A stretch of DNA of 64,000 bases from Nectonema munidae (taxonomy: Eukaryota; Nematomorpha; Nectonematoida; Nectonematidae): assembly GCA_030549495.1 (NCBI GenBank), contig JAUIRK010000926.1, positions 554,001 through 618,000 on the forward strand, written 5' to 3'. The notes below the pieces were generated by a model that saw only the letters and a program-made list of their open reading frames with translations, did not search any database and had not been told where the DNA came from. A program made the position numbers and the translations under genes. Below are positions 58,465 through 64,000 of this stretch, piece after piece (within the stretch, counting starts at the first letter, position 1; the number at the start of each line of letters is the position of its first letter).

Positions 58465-59100
58465 ATAATGCAACTGGTGAAATACGTTCAGCCAGTAGTA
58501 CCAATCAATATAGTAGATGTCTCATTTTATGCGCATATCATAACTTCTGACTTGGAAGAAATTGCTCAACCCAAGTGACGCATGAATACTTCAAATTATG
58601 CGAGAAATCATTCAAACAGAAAGACAGGTGATTCATTTTCGAAAGCCAATGTCTGAAAAGGTCACGGCGCAGTTTATTGGAAATTAATCATTTGTTTAAC
58701 TTAAAGATCATTTTCTTAATGGGATACTCGCATTTGATTGAGAGTAAAAGGGCGTGAAACACTCATCTTTTTAGGCGCATTGATTGAGCTACATTAATTA
58801 CAAGTTGGTGGTTGCTTTGCTATAGAAATCAGCTTTCGTTGCCCATTGTCCTGAATGTTGTATTGTTTTCACCAAAAATGTCTTTGGGGATAGGTTTGCG
58901 TTGAATCTAGAGTCTAGGCTCTAGACTCTCTAGGCTTAATTGAGGAATTGAAATGGTTGCTATGGAGGAATGGTTGTTTACATTTCAAAGAGGATTATTT
59001 GATTAGTTTTCCCTTGCCAATAATAATTTATACAATATATCTCGTGTGTTAAGTGATAAAGCTTGACCAAGTCTAATTGAATGGGTTTTTTCGGGAGCAG
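58465..59100. other. Gene-free stretch
   Basis: Contains TCTAGAGTCTAGGCTCTAGA, a small palindrome near 58907. Nothing else recognised. Confidence 0.4.
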
Positions 59101-59191
59101 GTCAATTCAGCCTTGAGACAATTCGGATCTAAATGATATTGAATTAGAAGCCGAATTGTCCAGAAGCCAAATTGTCGTGAGAACGAATCGT
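59101..59191. repeat. AATTGTCC word-repeat element
   Basis: CAGCCTTGAGACAATTCGGA, AGAAGCCGAATTGTCCAGAA and GCCAAATTGTCGTGAGAACG: inverted and direct copies of the words at 46265-46363. Confidence 0.55.
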
Positions 59192-59924
59192 GGGTGAACA
59201 GCTTTACTACTTCTTGGAATGCAGGACTTAAAGCAAACAAATAGGATTTTAATGATCAATATTTATCAAAACACACACATACAGACGACAGACATTCAGA
59301 ACATATGTGCACAAATATTCAAAAACGTTAATCTCAGATAATTGCCTCTCAAGAGATAAAAAGCCTTCAATGTTTTCTTTATACCTTGTTTATGAGGAAA
59401 TAGATAGAAAATTATTAACAAACATTTATTTACTAAAGATATTTCAAAAAACTTAAAATTTTTTATTTATTTAGAAAATTTAATTGAACTGAAAATCTGA
59501 AAAGTGTGGAAAAAATATAAAAATTACTCCAAATATGGCTTACGTTTAACAGCCATTCAAATATAATATCAAAGTAAAGGACAAAGTGCCCAGTTTCCAT
59601 GAGCTGCATAGTAGTCAGTTGAGAGACAGCGTTTTCTGAAAACACATTTTTTGAGACCGAGTTTTTCTAATTCGATATTTCTGTATTCTTGAGCTAAATA
59701 TTGTCTCAATTGATCTTAAGTAAGTAATTATACATTTTACTTGCATTTTTTATTCTCTTTTAGAGTTTAGACGACATACATCATCAATTTTCTACAAGTT
59801 TAGATCAATATATTTAATTTGAATTTGAGACCCATTTTTCCTAGCATCATCCATAAACACATGCATAAACATACAACAAGCACACTTACATACACACAGA
59901 CACATACATATATAGACAGACACA

Positions 59925-60050
59925 CACCAGTTCAGGGCATTTGGTAACCAAGGCAAAAGTCATTTCATATCTAAATTGGCCATTTCGTACCCAAAAGTTT
60001 AAACATAATTGCGCGCGAAACGTCTTAGATACGAAATGTTTCGCTTCGCC
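59925..60050. repeat. TACGAAATG word-repeat element
   Basis: AGTCATTTCATATCTAAATT, GGCCATTTCGTACCCAAAAG and inverted TTAGATACGAAATGTTTCG. Related words at 61371-61452. Confidence 0.5.
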
Positions 60051-61370
60051 CACGCACACACATATATTTTTAAAAATTTTAAATTCTTTCAATAACTTAC
60101 TTCCATCCTTTCTCATGTGAAGGAATGAAGGAAGACGTATTCTCTTGTCTGCATCAAAAATTTCATTTAATTAGTTTCACATTTTAATTGAAGTTTGTGT
60201 TGCAATGCCAAAATATTGTCATTGTGTGTGTGTATATGTATATATTTAAAGCATTGTGATTGTTGAAAATTTTAACATTATTGTAGAAATATAATTACTT
60301 AAAAATAAATGTCATTGTTATTTAATGCCATTTTGGTCACATGTTGCTTTTCAAAATTTAATTATTTTTTTGCTTGTAATTTTAAATCCATCTCCATGTT
60401 ATGCATTCAAAATGAATTGTCAATTTTTTCAAAATCATTATTATCATATTTTTTGGGAAAATGCTTTTAAATATTTAAATTTGTAAAATAAAATTAATTG
60501 ATGGAACTGCGTGTTTCAGCTGGCAACAGCAAAGAAATAGGAATAAGAACTCATACAAGTGTGCTTTCAGCAAATTAGCCGAAGCAAACTCCACTGGTCT
60601 GGAGAGCGTTTTCAATGTCAATTGTTTTGGAAAGAACAATTGAAGGGGAAAAGGAACAAGAAAGAGTCGCCCTTGACAAAGAGGCGTGAAGAATGGTGTC
60701 TTAGAGATATTGGTGCAAATGGAGACAACGAACCATGAACACAGACCCTCCATCTTGGGTATAATGTGTAGGCATAGAAGCAGGAGGAACTAATTGTTTT
60801 AAGCTGCCTAGACTTGACAAACCTAGATATAGTAGAGCTTATGGCACTATTAATAAACATTCTTTTTGTATGTTTTTGAATTAAGTTGTAATTTGAAAAT
60901 ATAAAGCTTTTTTATGCTAATTTTGGGATCGATCAAATAATAAAAAAGAAAATATTTTTTTATTAATAAAAATTTTTGTATTGTCAGAATTAGATAAATT
61001 CAACTCAAAATAAAAATGACAAATTAAAAGTGAAACAAAACCAACTTAAAGTAAAAAAATATATAAATTAGGTAAACTTGGGGTTGCCAGATGTCCCAAT
61101 TCCCCGAAATTATGCCAATATTTTTCAGTCACCTAAAAACGAAGTCCCGCAGAATTCATACGAATTCCAGTTTTTCATTCACTAATCTATGTCAAAAACG
61201 GAAACTAGAAAAAATTAACTCCAAAAGGTGCAAATATCGCTTTCAACTTTTTGTAAATTTCAATCCGATCAACACAACTTCTGTGTAATGTTACACGTAA
61301 ATCAAAAAGTGTATGACTTTTTAAATTTAAACAGACTCCTTTGTGTATTTGGAAATTTTGATAAGAAAAT
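60051..61370. other. Gene-free stretch
   Basis: A GC-richer patch at 60500-60860 ends in AATAAACA and might be an untranslated or non-coding transcript. No protein frame is convincing. Confidence 0.35.
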
Positions 61371-61452
61371 TGGTATGAAACGTCCAAAATTATTATCAAA
61401 CGTTTTGGTACGAAACGTCCAAAAAGTGGTAGGAAACGTGTTGGGTACGAAA
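61371..61452. repeat. GGTACGAAACGTCC word cluster
   Basis: GGTATGAAACGTCCAAAATT, GGTACGAAACGTCCAAAAAG, GGTAGGAAACGTG and GGGTACGAAATGAC in one orientation. Confidence 0.55.
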
Positions 61453-61539
61453 TGACTTGAAACCATTCAAAACATAGATTCTTGTAAAATTATATATATC
61501 AAGATATAGTTATGCAGTAACGAGGGCCGGTATTATGCG

Positions 61540-62330
61540 TTTAGAGAGATGGAAATTCCCGGTAGACCTGGACTTCCCATTTCGGGCGGGACAACGATAT
61601 CCGAAAGGATTGGTGCGAACGTCACACACAAATACATAACTTAACAATGTACCAATATCTTTTAATACATTAGTAAGTAGCTCATACGTAGAGCACGATT
61701 TATCCAGCCTTAATAGGCCAAATTTTATTGTTAAAATGGCATTGAAATGTTGTAGACTGATGGCGTTTCTCTTTTTAGATTTTACACGGTTCATCATGCT
61801 AAAAGCTATTTCAATATTTGAATGTCGTAATACTAAGCACAGTTATAAAGTTCATAAAAAGTGTTCGAACCCAAAGCGTCTTTGCATTGCCCAACTTCTT
61901 TCCAAAACAATGCTGTGTTAGTTTGTCCATCCAATCAATAAGTGAAATTGTGTTCAACTGATATTCAATTTTAGAATTTTCATGCTGATTCATACCTATA
62001 AATTCTATTACGCTGTAACTAGATGAAATATCTTTTACAGGTTGAAGCATATAATTCAAGGAAGAGTATGAGATATTTTCTAACACACTAATATTTTCTG
62101 GGAGCATTTGTTTTAATTGAAGCAGTAATTTAAACAAAAAATGAATCTGTTTTTCTTGAGTAGTATTAAGTAAGTTTTTAATTTCATTTTAATAATCATA
62201 GAATTTCTAACCGTCTTTGAAAAAAATCTTAAAAAAACTGAAATCTAAAATTAAATAATCCAAGTTGGCATTCGTGGATGAGGCCCTCCTCTAGTGGAAT
62301 GTTGGTTCTTAATTCTATTTTAGAAGTTTA
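61540..62330 (-). mobile_element. hAT transposase C-terminal relic
   Basis: Minus frames read LKQMLPENISVLENISYSSL, INTISLIDWMDKL (first letters differ between copies of the family), then SLQHFNAILTIKFGLLRLDK SCSTYELLTNVL. The latter matches the LNAILTIKFGLRRNGKCC-YDYEL end of hAT transposases. At least one frame break between the two open parts. Ends not identified. Confidence 0.65.
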
Positions 62331-62755
62331 AGAACCATGTTCAAAAAGAAGACTAAGATAAAAATTGAACGATGAGATTATTATTGAAACGCATAGTCGT
62401 GGTTGTTGTAGACGTAGACGAAAACGACAGATCACGTGTAATAATAAATCGATTCATATCTCTCTCTCTCTCCATCCTTTACGCTTCCTGTTTTTGTGTC
62501 GTGATCGTCTATATCAGTTCATTTGGAGTAAGGAGGAAAGAAACACATAGTCTCGCTCAGGCGCGTCTATCCTTATTGATTTTGTTCTTTGTATGATTTT
62601 TTGCACTACTACTCATTATTATAATATTTTATATATAATTATGATGTGATGATGATGTTTTGTTTATTTATTGTATGCACTCGCACAAAGCCTACCAAAT
62701 CACTTTTGCCAACTTGCCCCATTTATTTTTTAACTAGTTGTTTGACAGGCTAGTA

Positions 62756-62872
62756 GGGGAGTGAGAAACGTTGGTTAGGTACACTGTTTCGATAACTCAA
62801 GGTCTTGGCTTCGATCCAGCATCAAGCCTACTTTCTCATAGTTCGATACAAGCGGCGTAATTGTGCCTAAAG
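62756..62872 (+). repeat. tRNA-headed SINE (family A)
   Basis: Head GGGAGTGAGAAACGTTGGTT, B-box GGCTTCGATCCAGC, body CATAGTTCGATACAAGCGGC. The tail is truncated after TTGTGCCTA. Confidence 0.7.
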
Positions 62873-62989
62873 GGGCGAGTTGACTGTTGTAAATCTGCTC
62901 ATTTTCCCTTCGATTACTTGTGGTCATTAGTTAAAATCCTTTACTTATTTTTTGTTATAACTATAAAATCGATTCTTGGAAATTAAATC

Positions 62990-64000
62990 ATAAAGAAGGT
63001 TTGAAATTTATGCTGTGTTTGAAAAAGATACGATGAACATAGTTCAGAAACAGATAGAATCGAAGATGATGAAATTGAAGAATTTTTTTTGATAGAAACT
63101 ATTATGATAAAAATTTTGAAGTTGAATATGATTTTTCTGAAAATGTTTGTGATTCGAATAGTTTGCTTTCTTTTGAAACAGAAAATAGTCCGTCTAAGAT
63201 GACGAAGATGTATACTTATCAATCAGAGAGAGAATTGATACAAGCAGAAAATATTTGCTAGAACGAGAAATATAGGAAAGAAAAACAATAAAACGATTCT
63301 ATTTCAATTATGTTTTCTTGTTACTCTTTTTATGAATCTATATTTTATACACGATACAAACGTACACAAACAGAAGGTAATAAAAAACATTTGTATATGA
63401 ATTTTTTTCCATTGATGAAATTTAAGTCTGTTCAGTTGTAATTATCAGAGCTGGGTTAGAGATAGGGACAATTTTACTTCTCTCTCTGAAATGTGGAATG
63501 ATTTAAATTTTTTGAGAACAATAAAGTTCGATAATTTCAGATGTAGAAAAGAAGGATTAAATCAAGACCGTTTGGCGGCAGTACGTGATGAATTTGCTTC
63601 TTTATTTTGATCCAAGTGAACCTTTGACTATAGACGAGCAACTTCTTGGATACCGAGGAAAAGTTCCTGGATTCCTTCAAAACCAAGAAAATATGGTTTA
63701 AAAATTTTAAGGGATAAGTGATGCTTCAACCGAATTTGCACTCAAAGGAAAAGTTTACACTGGAAAATTGGTAATATTGTTCATAAAGGGTTAACTAAAG
63801 ATGTTGTGATGGAGTTGACAGAACCTTTTTTTGGAACAAGAAGAGATATTGTAACAGACCATTTTTCACATCGCATGCGCTAGCAGTTTATTTCCGTGAA
63901 AAAAATGATCTCTTCTCGGAACTATGAGATCATACATGAAAGAAATACCTAAAATGATTAGAGCTAAGAAAAGGGAAGTTTTTCTTCCATTTTTCTTCAT
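62990..64000 (+). mobile_element. piggyBac transposase relic, continues beyond the window
   Basis: An acidic N-terminal part (SSETDRIEDDEIEEFFFDRN) and then, across several frames, LNQDRLAAVRDEF, LTIDEQLLGYRGKVPGFL, FALKGKVYTGKL, DVVMELTEPFFGTRRDIVTD HF. These are the order and motifs of piggyBac transposases, including the DE(Q)L..RG and TD.F landmarks. Many stops and frameshifts; inactive. The right end is outside the window. Confidence 0.8.

Noticed and set aside
60475-60860. Minus-strand frames of 80 to 92 codons
   Set aside because: Overlapping frames with no recognised similarity; the GC-richer patch alone does not support a protein.

Overview
The window looks like metazoan nuclear DNA, very AT-rich and crowded with transposon remains. 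Genes are split into small exons separated by kilobase introns with GT..AG borders. The two recognisable host genes are animal types. An invertebrate, perhaps an arthropod such as a copepod, fits the low GC, the many hAT relics and the tRNA-headed SINEs, but the species cannot be fixed from this sequence.

Two host genes can be read, both on the minus strand. The spliceosome-associated cyclophilin CWC27 spans 49287 to 2865. Ten coding exons were located; their phases agree at every junction and give about 487 codons, close to the 472 residues of human CWC27. An intronless 590-codon SNRK-type protein kinase (49048-47276) lies inside the 17-kb first intron of CWC27, on the same strand, about 200 bases downstream of coding exon 1.

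Introns 2 to 9 of CWC27 (3034-31937) and the rest of intron 1 are filled with mobile-element fossils: hAT elements (several with 8-bp target duplications, two of the ZBED5 type, others with a TTF/DUF4371 transposase), a Tigger/pogo relic, LINE 3' ends, tRNA-headed SINEs, short TTAA-flanked palindromic MITEs, a probable Mutator-type element with a 9-bp duplication, and several small foldbacks built from repeated 10-20 bp words. There are also long simple repeats: (CA)n of about 263 bp, (GATT)n of about 95 bp, and two separate 21-bp tandem arrays.

Upstream of CWC27 (49288-64000) no complete gene was recognised. This part holds a DUF4371 hAT relic, further SINEs and MITEs, a proline/acidic candidate exon near 58022-58333, a hAT relic on the minus strand (61540-62330), and a decayed piggyBac transposase running off the right edge. 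No retroviral, LTR or Polinton sequence, no true tRNA or rRNA gene and no CRISPR array was seen.
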